The notes beneath the pieces were generated by a model. That model was not told where the DNA came from. It saw only the letters and a program-made list of their open reading frames with translations, and did not search any database. Positions 1-11,921 of a stretch of 64,000 nt of DNA are shown here, piece by piece. Each line of letters begins with the position of its first letter. Position 1 is the first letter of the stretch. This DNA is from Lenzites betulinus (taxonomy: Eukaryota > Basidiomycota > Agaricomycetes > Polyporales > Polyporaceae): contig JABYQU010000015.1 in assembly GCA_022264855.1 (NCBI GenBank), positions 558,001 through 622,000 of the forward strand, given 5' to 3'. The position numbers were made by a program, and so were the translations under genes.

Positions 1-3000
1 AAGTATGGGAAAGTGAGCGCTACTCACGCAGTAGTCGAGTTCCGGTATGCGGCGATTCGCGATGGGCACTCCGGAGAGCAGGACGAGGTTGACGAGCGTA
101 TGGATGTGGCTTTCTTTCGTGAAGTAGAGCGTGAAGGAGCACTCTTCGTTGTTCCGCGCGCGCTCGAGATCGCTGACCACGTTCCGCAGGAGCGGCAGAG
201 ATGTCAGCACGCCAATCTCCTCTCTGGCGTCGATGGTCAGCAGTCCGTAGGTGGTTGTTCAGCGGAGGTGTAAGCACGTACTTCTCCTCGGGCTCGATCC
301 CGTACTCCTGCGGGGCGACCAGGTCAAACAGGGCTTTCGCGCGGCTATAGAGCTCGTGCAAGCGGCGGTCCTGGCCAACAGGCTGCTCGACACCATTGCC
401 ATGCTCGCTAAAGATGGAGAACAGGAAGGTCCGGTGGTGGAGCGCGCAGTACTTGATGGTGTCGTACAGCTCCGAAACGCGCGACGGGTCAAACTTCTCC
501 TGCTTCACGTCGCAGAAGTCCTCAAACAGTTTCTCCCAGCGCTCGCGGAAGAGCCACGGCTCGTCACCGCAGCACCAGCGCTCTTGGATGCGGTCTACGT
601 CCATTGTCTCCCAGTTGTGCCGCATGATATCCCGGAATTGGCACAGCAGCTCGATGACCTCCTTCACGACCTCGACCGGCTCCTTCTTCATGCTCTTCGG
701 CCACGTGAGCTCCGGCCGTTTCTCCGGCTCGCCGGGGCGCAGGAGAATCTTGAGACGCTTCTTCACGTCGTCCATCAGGTCCTTGGCAGCATTCGAGTCG
801 TCCAGCAGGTCCTTCCTGACAATGAGCTTCGGCGGCCTCTGCGCGGGTATCGAGTTTTCGCGGCGCCCACTGATGTGGCTTCCTGCGGTGGGAACACCAT
901 CGATAGAGGAACGCGAAGAGGGCGCGCCGCTATTTGCGGAGAAAGCGCTCGAGCTCTGTGCGGATGTGCTGTTGTCGAAAAGTGCCGCAGCGAAAATTTC
1001 CGCCGACGCGACAACTCTCCGCTCGGAAGAAGTGTAGATCTGGTTCCACGATTAACGTGCGATTCGAAGCGTAAGTGATAATACGTACCTTCACATTCTT
1101 CAGGATATCCTTGTCTGCGGGACGATGAGGTCAGTGTGAGGAGTGCGGTTCAGCGCGCAGACGTACTCATGATGGAGATATCCTTCTTCATATTCTCGCC
1201 CAAATCCCGAGATTGGTAGCGCGCCGAATGAGTAAACTGCGCCGACGTTAGGAACCGCTGGTCTGATATAGAAACAAGGACGTTACTTACTTCCCCACCC
1301 CACTTGAAGACCAGCGTGAGCTTCGTGAGCTTCCGGACCTGACCAGCCTGCTTCTTCGAGTACACCGGCTTCAATTGGGCTTTCGTGCCGGGGAGGTCGA
1401 TCTTGCTGAAGAGCGCATTGTTCAGCTGCGTCAACTTCGCTAGATCCTCACCATCCGCCCCCAACCCCTTTGCTTCTTCCACTGCAGTAGCGATGCGATT
1501 GAGCTGGTTACGTTCGCGGAGAATAATCTCCTCGCGTTCGCCGTTGAGCAGCGTGACGAACGGCTGCGTCCATGTCTCGCCAATAGGGAAGTTGAACTTG
1601 AGCTTCTGCTTCGGTGTGCGGTCCGCGTGGCGGAAAACAGTGACGTTGGCCTTGAGCAACCAGGTCGGCTCCTCCACCGTCGCCTCGGCAGCAGGTAGAG
1701 GCCGCTCAGGCGATGCGGCAACCCTCAGACACAAAGCAGCGAGTATTTCGGCGGCCTTGTCTGTAAGAGAGGTTGAGCACATGATAGCAGATTGAGAAAA
1801 AGGCTGGTATCCACCATAGTATGTATCGTTGCCTTTCACGAAACTCCATCCGTTGACGTCGATAACTTGACTCGTTCGTCCGTTGTCGCAGCGCAGCATG
1901 TCAAAGCCACACACCATCTGACCAAAGCCATCACTGATGCGAGACGCCCATCCTTTCTCCTCCTCGCTAAGATGGGTAATAAAGCTATATGACGTCATAA
2001 GTCAATTTGCTTCCATCGCATTTTGAGTTCTCTTACCGTATTTCCTTTCCCTCTGTGTTGCGGCGCACAACACCGTCCACGAAGGGGGATTTACGTGTCT
2101 CGGCGTGAGTGTACTCGCCGACTGTATACACCTTGATATCTTCAGAGTTGTCGACATCCACAAATTTCTCGTAAATGTACGAGCCATCCGTGCGCGGGAA
2201 GCTCAGTTGCGGATCCAGCTCGCTCGACTTGTTCCCCACCTTATAGGCAATCAGAATCCCTTACTTTGAATTTGATGAACGTTGAATGTATACGGACCTT
2301 ACGGAAGAGTCGGCGCCCACCACCACCCCTGAAATAGATGTAGACATTATGGTCCTCTCCGCTGACAGGCTTTTCTACGAAGGGCTTCTCCATCGTTTGA
2401 CCGTCAATGATGATCGCGTTTCCGTCTTCACTCATTGTGACCTCCGGAGTGACCTGGAAGCCTCCAAGCTTGATGCCGATCTTGTTCTTCATGAAAGTAC
2501 GTAGCTCTTCGTCAACCTTAGGGCCGCCATCGCGAGATACCTCCAACCGGCGAGGAGTAGGGACCTTCAAATGATCCAAAACAGCGCCGACAAGACGACG
2601 ATCCCAGAGGAGGGCTTGGGGAGGTAGATCGTTGATACAAAGAGGATTGCGCAGTTTCACGTAGGATATCGCCTTGTCCAGCGGAAAGTCGGTTGAGAAG
2701 AACGAGATGAGGACATCACAGCGCGGCCAGCTCTCGACATCTAGGAAAATAGTCGTGTCACCGCGAGCAAGATTTTATTAATGAGCGTGTTACCTTCGTC
2801 AAGTATGACCTTGTCACCAAAGACCTTGACTTCAATGGTGCCGTTCGATCGCTCTACTAATCGGGTTAGGATTTCACGCATAGCCTTAGAGCGAGCCTTG
2901 ATGTCCATTGCACAGATGCCAAGGATAATCGGGGGTCGCGCATGGTCGGTGATTGCGGAGAGGTCCGAGTGAGAGCCATTCGGAGACGGGCTCGAGGTCC

Positions 3001-3055
3001 TGACGGCCGATGCAGAGCGAGGAGATCGTTCAGGGGAGTGGACAAGAGAATTCAT
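1..3055 (-). CDS. VIP1: Inositol hexakisphosphate / diphosphoinositol pentakisphosphate kinase (Vip1/Asp1/PPIP5K), 5' part
   Basis: Dual enzyme that makes and removes the 1-position pyrophosphate on InsP6/InsP7 in the cytosol. The N-terminal kinase (ATP-grasp) core is readable: [70 protein letters not shown], then [13 protein letters not shown] and VCGFDMLRC. It is followed by the histidine-phosphatase region with the hallmark [10 protein letters not shown] (near 1615-1640) and, close to the window edge, [16 protein letters not shown]. Several short introns are visible, for example one ending at about 2742 just before the WPRCDVL exon. The start at 3055 is the first ATG before the conserved domain that begins a Ser/Pro-rich leader; in-frame ATGs at 3223 and 3100 would lengthen the N-terminus. 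The 3' end lies outside the window. Transcribed divergently from the copper ATPase. Confidence 0.93.
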
Positions 3056-3571
3056 GACGGGGATGCTGCGCTCCCAACGGCGTATTTGGTGTTCGTTCAT
3101 GTACGTTCGTGACAGCAAGGTAAGAATGACCGAGAGACGCTTGTATGCGTCGCCCCGCAGACGAAATGGGTAGCAGAAGGTGGTCGTGTGCAGGCCGCGC
3201 GAAGCCACAATCTGTTTTCCCATTTAGAAAGCTTACTAAGCACCCGATTTTGATCTCGGTGGATCTTTCTGGATCTTGAAATCGGGCGCTCGGTATGTTC
3301 CGCGGAGGAGGGATTTGTGCGACCAATCAGAAACATTTCCACTAATTCACGCGATGAGGCATTTTACGGAGGGATGACCAAGAGCGGGCAACACAGCGGC
3401 TACTTATACTCCTCTCCGTCTCCCACACGCCGACAATTACTCGACAATTCCCTCCTCGTGTAAACGTAGCGCTTCATGGCGTCTTCGCAGGGTATGACAC
3501 CCACTATATCAGACCGCCGTCGCGTGCCCTCGCGCCATCTCCGCCCCCTTCGCCTCAACCAACTCTCAGCC
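3056..3571. other. Divergent promoter region VIP1 / CCC2
   Basis: About 0.5 kb between two divergently transcribed genes. It must carry both 5' leaders, with pyrimidine-rich stretches just before 3476. An in-frame ATG at 3476 could lengthen CCC2. I see no GATA motif of the type found before the ferric reductases. Confidence 0.5.
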
Positions 3572-6500
3572 ATGGAGCCCCAGTCCAGCGAGACCACGAC
3601 CACGGTCTTCGTATCAAACATGCATTGTGGAAGGTATGCATATCTTCGGTGACACACGGTTGCTTTATCCCAACCTTGTTCGGTCCCCCAGCTGCGTAAA
3701 GACCATCGAGGACGCTTTGGCCTCACTATCCCCCTCCCCCTCGGTCGTCGACGTATCAATAGTCACCCAGTCTGTCACTGTCAAGCATATGCACGCACTC
3801 ACACCCGCCATGATCAAGTCCGCCATCGACGAGGCAGGTTTTGACATCCTCTCGACTCCGATAGACGAGAGCACGTCGCATCCCCCGCTCTCCTGGTCGG
3901 GCAGCATCGCTCGGCTCTCCGCTTTCGCAAGCTCGAAGCAAATGCGGCATCTTGACAACTGCGTTCAGTGTCGGGCCGAGCAGGCTGCCCAAGAACAGCT
4001 ATCCGGAGAAACCACGCCTGACAAGGTGAGTCTCAAAATAGTGCATTCCAAATCCAAACTGACCGGAAGTTGTGCCAGGGCCGCTTGAGTGACTCTCTGG
4101 AGGAGAAACATGACACGGACGGCGCAGCGGGTTCACCGTTGTCGCGTCATGATCCCCCCGCCGCAGCGGAACCTTCTCGGGTCTCTCTGTCCGTCGGCGG
4201 AATGACTTGTGCCTCGTGCTCAAGTACCATCACCCAGGCGCTGTCAATGCTGCCAGGCATATGCGACGTGGCCGTGAACCTGCTGGGAAACTCGGCCACC
4301 TTGGTTGTATCCAGTGCCGACATTATGCCCACTGTTGTCACCGCAATTGAAGACATCGGCTATGAAGCGGAGGTCGTAAGCGTGGAGCCCGTTCACCGGA
4401 GCATTACCTCACGACCGAAGCCTTCTGGGCGCTCGGAGGAGCACAACGGTCCGCAGCGCATAGAGCTGTCGGTGGACGGGATGACATGCGTGTCCTGTTC
4501 CAATACTATAGCGCGTCTGCTCTCGGAGATTTCTGGGGTCTCGGACGTGGCGGTCAACTTGCTTGGGAAGTCGGCGGCCGCGATCATCCAGGACAAACAT
4601 ATTGCGCAACAGTTGATTGACGCGATCACCGACGCAGGCTACGAAGCGGAGGTCTTCAGCATTTCACCATTGGACGCCGCCGGGGAGTCCCTGTCTGAAG
4701 AACTTGGTCCTCGTACTGTGTCCCTACGTGTCGATGGCATGTTCTGCGGGTGAGCACCGCCCTCTATGTTTCCTTACCAGTATGTCTGACACCTTTTCAC
4801 CAAGGCATTGTCCGGGAAAAGTCATGGCCGCCCTGGAAACCCTCGGCGGAGAGGTCACCGTGTCGAAGCCACTTACCTCGCACACCGATCCCATATTGAG
4901 CGTGACGTATACGCCGGCCCCTCCCCATCTCACCATTCGTTCCATCGTTCGTGTGATAGAGGGTGCCGGAGATGCTGATACCAAATTCTCCGCGTCGATA
5001 TATCGCCCGCCTTCCCTCGAGGACCGTGCACGCTACATGCAGCGACGAGAGCAAAAGGACCTCCTCATGCGGCTCGTCTTCTCGATCATTGTCGCTATTC
5101 CGACGTTCATCATCGGCATTGTGTATATGGACCTGGTTCCGTCTAGTAACCCAACCCGGATGTGGTTCGAAGAGTCGATCTGGGCAGGGAACACCTCTAG
5201 GGCGGAGTGGGCGCTGTTCATCCTTGCGACGCCTGTGATGTTCTACAGCGCCGGCATGTACCACAGACGGAGTCTCCGGGAGATCTATGCTCTATGGCGC
5301 AAGGGTAGCCGTGTACCTGTGTGGAAGAGGTTTATCAGATTCGGGAGCATGAATCTTCTAGTAAGTAGCTGTACGTTGTTCGTACTGAGCTTTCATTGAC
5401 ACGTCTCGGTGCACCTCATCAGGTGTCCACTGGTGTTTCCGTCGCCTACTTTGCTTCCATTGCCCTCCTCGCCTTGGCGGCTACGCAGGAGCGTTCGTCT
5501 ACCGGGAGCGGCGACACAACGACGTACTTCGACTCCGTCGTGCTCTTGACGATGTTCCTTCTTGCAGGTGCGTGGACAAAAGACATGCAGTGCAGGTGCG
5601 CGCGCGCAGGCTCACGCATCACGGATTCACACAGGCCGCTTCCTCGAAGCGTTCAGCAAGGGTCGCACTGCAGACGCAATCACCGCCCTGGGAAAGCTGC
5701 GCCCGTCTTCCGCGCTCGTGATCGTGCCTGCGTCTTCGCAGCCACCCAGCGCTGCACTCTCGCGGACGGCTTCAGTCTACTCTGATGTCGAGAAGGGTGA
5801 CGCGTCCGCGGAGGAGCATAACTTTGCGGCGAAGCATGGTACAAAAGTCGAGCGCATCGATGCGGAGCTGCTCGAGGTCGGCGACGTGGTGCGCGTGCTC
5901 AACGGCGCGAGCCCGCCGGCGGATGGCACCGTGGTTGCCGGGAATGGCGGCGCGTTCGACGAGAGCTCTTTGACGGGCGAGTCGCGTCTGGTCAAGAAAC
6001 AAGCCGGCGACAAGGTCTTCCTGGGAACCATTAACAAGGCCGGTGTCGTCGATGTGCGCGTGGACGAGATCGGGGGCCAAACCATGTGAGCTCTGGCGTA
6101 CGTCGTCCGCGAGGGCTTTTGACTGACGAACACTACCTGTAGGTTGGATCACATAGTGAAGGTCGTTCGCGAAGGGCAGACTCGGCGCGCCCCAATCGAA
6201 CGCCTCGCGGACCTCATCACTGGCTATTTCGTCCCAGTAGTCACCCTGCTCGCGATCATAACCTGGGCTGTATGGCTGGGCCTTGGCTTCGGCGGCGCCC
6301 TCCCTCCAGACTATCTTGACATCGAAGTTGGCGGATGGGGTATGTCTCTCTCCTGTACAAGCTTGATGCGTGCTGACGTGTTATGACAGCTGTTTGGTCA
6401 CTGGAGTTCGCCATCGCCGTATTCGTCGTTGCCTGCCCGTGCGGTATCGGCCTCGCGGCCCCCACTGCGCTACTCGTCGGCTCGGGTCTCGCAGCGAAGT

Positions 6501-7875
6501 ATGGGATTCTCGCGCGCGGTGGCGGTGAGGCGTTCCAGGAGGCTGCCCAGCTGGACATCATCGTCTTCGACAAGACCGGAACGCTCACCGAGGGCGGCGA
6601 CCCTAAAGTCACGGACGTGGATATCATCGCTGATATTGAACCAGCTTTGCGCTTGTCGAAGGACGACATCTTGGGCATGGCCGCGGAGATCGAGTCGGCG
6701 AGCTCACATCCCCTTGCGAGCGCGATTCGCGGGTACTGTGAGGAGAACCACGCTCCCGCGCGTGCGGCATCGTCGGTGGAGGAAACCCCGGGCCGCGGCC
6801 TGAAAGCTACGTTCACCTCGCTGAAGAGCGTGGCTATCATTGGCAACGAGGCCTGGATGGAAGAACATCACGGCCAGATCGACGGTAGACTCTCCGGGCT
6901 GCTCAACACGTGGAAGTCCGAAGGGAAGAGCGTTGTACTTCTCGCCGTCAGCTCAGAGAGCGATGCCACCTCGTCAAGCTTTGTTGTCGTTGCTGCATTC
7001 GCGGTAGCAGACCCTATTCGGCCTGAGGCGAAGGAGGTGCTAGCGCGCTTGCAGGACCAGGGCCTCGGGACGTGGATGATTTCGGGGGACAACGCGATGA
7101 CTGCAAAGGCGGTTGCGAAGTCTGTGGGCATTCCTGAGACGAACGTCATTGCGGAAGTCCTTCCTCACCAGAAGGTGAGCTCGAAGCATCTGACCCCAGG
7201 ACTGGAGGCTGACGAGTTCTCTGCAGGCGGAAAAGATCCAATGGCTCCAGCAAGTAGGCATGAAGAGACCGCTGCGAGGCTTTGGTCGTCTCTTCAGTCG
7301 CGGCAGGCTAAACGAGCGCTGCATTGTCGCGATGGTCGGGGATGGTATCAATGATGCACCGGTCAGTATTTCATGAATCGCAGGATAGGGGATGCAGAGT
7401 ACTGACCAGAATGTCCAGGCTTTGACGGCTGCAGACGTGGGCATTGCTATCGGCTCGGGCAGCGACGTAGCAATCTCCAGCGCGTCGTTCATTCTCGTGT
7501 CGTCGAATCTTCGGAGCCTGCTCACCCTGTCGGACCTATCCCGGACGGTGTTCAATCGCGTCAAGTTTAACTTCGTGAGTATCTTTTCCACGAAGATCAT
7601 TGTAAGATGCCACTTACCACAGATTACAGTTCTGGGCCTCCATATACAACCTTGTCGCCCTACCAATCGCCGCAGGGGTTGTATACCCTGCTGGCCATGC
7701 ACGACTCTCGCCGGTTTGGGCCTCTTTGGCCATGGCTCTATCGTAAGTGTTTTATACTTACTTTGTAGCAATCTACGACCATAGGCTAACGCGTCCCTGT
7801 AGATCTGTATCAGTCGTGTGCAGCTCCCTCCTGCTGCGCCTCTATCGGGAACCCAAGATATCCTCACGACAGTAG
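3572..7875 (+). CDS. CCC2: Copper-transporting P1B-type ATPase (Ccc2/ATP7-like), four N-terminal metal-binding domains
   Basis: Pumps Cu+ into the late secretory pathway to load cuproenzymes such as the Fet3-type ferroxidase. In order: four heavy-metal-associated domains with CxxC sites CGSC (split by the intron 3634-3691), CASC, CVSC and CGHC; membrane helices; the actuator motif TGES; the channel motif CPC (VACPCGIGLAAPTAL); phosphorylation motif DKTGTLT; SSHPLA; and hinge motif VGDGINDAP. The last two helices follow in the 3'-most exons, ending ...EPKISSRQ. About ten short introns interrupt the gene. ATG 3572 has a strong context (GCCATGG); in-frame ATGs at 3476 and 3494 would add a basic leader of about 30 residues. 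The yeast protein has two metal-binding domains, so four is a longer, animal-like array. It ends 100 bp from the convergent GCP3 gene. Confidence 0.95.
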
Positions 7876-7975
7876 ACACGAATCACTACGACGTCTCGCT
7901 GCACACTCTGTATCGCTACCATACCATCATCTGTACCGTATTACAACCTTCAAATCACATTAATGTACAACATAT

Positions 7976-10900
7976 TCAAGCACGAGTCTGCTGGTCCTTG
8001 CGCGTCTTGTAGAAGTCGCTGAATGAGAGTCGGATGCCCAAGAAGCGGCAGTCAAGGTCAGGGTGCGCCGCGAGCGCCTGCACGATGGCTTGCACACGCT
8101 CGGAGAAGGCGGCGCCATACTCGCGCACGCGAGCGAGGATGTCTGGGAGGGATTCGGTGGTGTACCTCCGGTCCTCTGCGGTTTCGATGCGCGTGTGGAC
8201 ACCCTGGGATATCATGGGTTAACACGACTGATTTGAGTAATAGTGAATGAAGACTTACCCTGGCAGCGTCTTTCTCTGCGTCTCTGCGTGCCGACTCGGA
8301 GAGGCAGTAGTTGTAAAGATCATCCTACATAACCCATCAGGGATCTACCTCCCATCTCGCTCTTTGAAGTCCGCTCACCGTCGCCTCTCGGAAGTTTAGT
8401 ATCATGGTGAACACGTCCCGGACCTGGTTCAGCAGGTTTTCCTCCCTGCCCGCCTTCGGACTGAGAAGGAGCACCTTCTTGACCATGCGGTCGAGGTACG
8501 CGCGGTGAGTCTCGATGAGCGCATCGAGGTCGCCCTCCTTCTTGTCGACGAAGCGCACGAGCTCCTGCCACGAACACTCGATGACCTCGAGATTGCAGTA
8601 CGCCTCCATCTGTCGCATGAAATGGATCATCTCGGCCATGACGAGGCGGATCTGGTGCCAGTCATACTCGAGCTCTGCGTCGTGCGCGTCAGCGGGGGCG
8701 CAACTCTGGAATGTACCCGCCCAAACGAGCTTACCAGGCACCCGGAGGAAGGTCTTCGCGCCTCCTGCAATGCGCATCCAGCCGGTGTTGAGCGCGCCTC
8801 CAACGCGCTTCACTCTCCAGAGGTGGTTGAAGAGCTTGAGGTACTTCATCATCGCTGTCGGGTCAAGCACCGTGTCGATCGGCGCGTCGACCTTGTACTC
8901 CAGCGTGAACACATCCCAGCCGATCTCGCCGTGCGAGTATTCGAGCATCCGAGCATCGAGCCGGCGGAGTACATCTGGAGCATCGTTCTGCGCGTTGGAC
9001 GAGCGCAGGGCGGACTCTAGCGTGGCGGTCAGGTTGTGTCGATAAAGCGTGTTAGCGGGGCGAGAAAGGCTTGGGCTGAATGCGACGCGTTGTTAACGGT
9101 AGATAAGAGCGAATCTACTAGTGACCATACCCGAGGGTGTCCATTAGCTGGTCCGCGAAGTCGCCATATCCGAGAAGAAGGTAGTGCTTGAGCGCCAGTA
9201 GGTGATCTAGCAAACGGTATTTGTCGAAGAATACGTCGAAGAGCCGTTGACTGGCGATTTGATACGCAGTATCTATGCTCCGTTCAAGCCCCACGATGTC
9301 ACTGTACTTCAGCGCTGCAAGAAAAACATGTTAAGGCTCGAAATTGTACCGGAGCTCGACCCGGAACTCACTACCACCAGTATTGCTGAGCCTCTCTCGT
9401 GTGGCGACCCAGTCGCTGTCGTGACAACTGTACCGGATGAAGTTCAGACTCTTGCCCGTAGAAAAGATCTATCTCGGTGTCAGCACTTTCTATGCGCTTC
9501 GTCAGTATACGCCGCCTTACCTTCCGGCCGAATGTTTCCCCAACGAACGCTGGCAGCATGTCCTTCTGAAACTGATACTTCTGTTCCCAAAGCTGCAGAC
9601 CACCCGCGTGGCCTTCTGAGGTGTCCTCCACATCGCCTCCGCCAAAGCCCCCGTCACTAGCTAGCTGCCCTACGCCTTGTAATGAAGGTTGCATGTACTG
9701 CAAATGGGCTAATTCTGGGTCCACTGCAACGAAGAACTCTGAAAATGGGTCGTACAACTCCCCAGAGAAGAGCCACTTGTGAAGAGTGACAAAGAAGGGT
9801 TTAGACACCTGTAGAGGGATGTTGAGTTATAGAACTTAGAAAAGGTTCCTCCTGTTACCTCCTCCAGAAGTTGGTTGGTGAACTTGCGAATGAAAGGGTC
9901 GCCATTCTCCGCGTAACCGTGTATAAGGTTGACGAGCGCACCACCAGATGCATCTTTGCGTCAAGGTTAATATCTTCTCGCCGCCACAGAAAAGGTATAG
10001 CCCTACCTCTGGCGCCTTCCACACATACACTCATCATACGCATCCGCAGCCGCCAATCTTCTATCCAGACGTCCAGACGTTTCAATGTTAGGCCAGTCTC
10101 CTCGCGAGTACGCTCCGGCTCTCCGGCTTCATCTTCCTCGTGTGTAACGGTAGACATCTGCGACTCTAGCACTGCAATAAGCCTATAGTACTCCGTGAGT
10201 TGCGTCTGGAGGTGGTGGCATAGGCTCTGCTCGATCATGCCCACCCCTACTTTCCCCTCGCGCTCGCGTACAAACGCGTCTACACGCTGGTAAAGGTGGC
10301 CAACCTCCGCCAGACGGTGGATGAGAGCTCGCATTGGTGGGGGGACGTGGTATCTCTTTAAATCGTCAAGTAAGGAACAGAACAGAGTCTTGACTGGCAT
10401 GCTTACGGGATCTTCTGTGAACACGAGCTCCTTGTTCTGCTCGGCATCCTTCGTGACGGAGAATTGCACGTATTTCCCGGAGATCCCTTGTAATAGGTAT
10501 AGAGTATCGCGTAAAATGAGATGCTCAGGTATATGGATTTGGCCTACACCCATCAGTCTGATGTCCCTTTCGAGAGTGTAAGGTGCCAACCTAGTCGAAG
10601 GCGATACTCTCGGAGGATATCAGCTTTGGATTTACCCTTTTGCGCCCGGAGGGAAGGCTGCGGCTCAATGGGAGTTGTTGCTTTCGATGATGGTCGCGTG
10701 GGTGGTGGCGGGGCGAGAGCAGGGAGAAATGAAGTCGCAGATGGAACTGCGGGGGCGGACGCGAGGGTGTATAAGAACTGCAGCGAAGCATGCTTTCTTG
10801 ATAGCACGGGCTTGATGATATTCAATGCGTTGGGAAGAAAAAATCAAGTTGTACACATACTTGATCCAATAGCCTTGACAATAAGTTCGTGAAACGGAGG

Positions 10901-11249
10901 GTGCTCGAGCTTCCAGGAGCCGTCTGTAGCACTGTGCGAAGCTGATGAGCGCAGTCCGGATTTGAAGCGCGGCTTGTACGGACAATGACGCTTTATGAGG
11001 TCGGCCAGGTGCCCAATATCCTTTTCAGCAGCTTGACCTATGTGACTAAACAAAAGAGAGATGAGGAATTGTCTGTAGGGAGCAGCGTTCGACCCTGGAT
11101 GCCTTGACTACCAAGAGCGAAGGAGCAGCAGCATCATATTACCTGCTTAGGATCTCTTCAGAGTGCGCAATGAGTTGTCGCTTTAGCAGGTCATCTTGAC
11201 GCGTTTTGGGCACCAGGGAGTAGACGAGAGACTCAAGAGCGTCAGACAT
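7976..11249 (-). CDS. GCP3: Gamma-tubulin complex component 3 (Spc98/Alp6)
   Basis: Subunit of the gamma-tubulin small complex that nucleates microtubules at spindle pole bodies. Recognisable segments: N-terminal MSDALESLVYSLVPKTRQDD; the grip1 region with PVKTLFCSLLDDLKRYHVPP, a stretch containing QSLCHHLQTQLTEYYRL, ENGDPFIRKFTNQLL and FFVTLHKWLFSGELYDPFSE; and the grip2 region with LEYKVDAPIDTVLDP, MMKYLKLFNHLWRVKRV, ALNTGWM and WHQIRLVMAEMIHFMRQME. It ends with LGIRLSFSDFYKTRKDQQ. The LFNHLWRVKR block and the DPFSEFFV block fit GCP3 better than GCP2 or GCP4. ATG 11249 opens directly into a conserved-looking helix; the stop is at 7976. Several introns are present. It faces the CCC2 3' end and shares a 5' intergenic region with the IQGAP gene. 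Confidence 0.92.
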
Positions 11250-11921
11250 GGTGGATCATGGTCAAGTGTGGCCGGAGGCGCGTCGCGTCGCGTCAAGTAG
11301 CCACTCACGCGTTTCTGCCATCCCTTGGATCTGGGTACATGCAATTTACCCCACGGGCCAGTCTCATCAACTGCTACATTTTACAATCTCGGTAGATTAC
11401 AGAACGCGTATGTTGGACATCAGCGAGTTTGGGTGGTCTTGAGTTCAGTAGTAGTAGCTTCAATGCTATAACTTGAATCCTCTCACAACCATGATAAGGC
11501 GCCCGCGTAATGTAGTGTAGCTATAAGCTTGAGACATATAGCACGAATCAGATGCAGTCGTCATTTCGGCACTATGCTTTCGAAGTGATACGTGCATTCT
11601 GGACTGTCTCTGATGATTATTCGAGAACATGGTTCGAGACCGTCTTGAAATGCATAACGAACATGGCTGGAAAATGGAGGCAGGAGGGTAAAGGGTTCCT
11701 GAAACGGTCGTCATCGCGTGCGAGCTTCAGCCACAGTCCAGTCGGAGTCGACTAGTAAGATCCACGCACAGTTTGTCCTCTTCCGCCACAGCTCGCAGTC
11801 CCCGGTCCTCTATTTCTGCTTCTGCTTTGCTTCTGCTTGTCTGGTAAGGGCTTCACGCCCACATACCGCGCTTTTGGACCTCCCGATCGTCCTGGGGACC
11901 TGTCTTAACGACTACCGCGGT
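11250..11921. other. Divergent promoter region GCP3 / IQGAP
   Basis: About 670 bp between two divergently transcribed cytoskeletal genes. Pyrimidine-rich runs before 11922 may be the IQGAP leader. I found no convincing coding exon or repeat. Confidence 0.4.

Noticed and set aside
251..1078. 275-codon plus-strand frame opposite VIP1
   Set aside because: Begins with a non-ATG-like context and is antisense to the phosphatase-domain exons.
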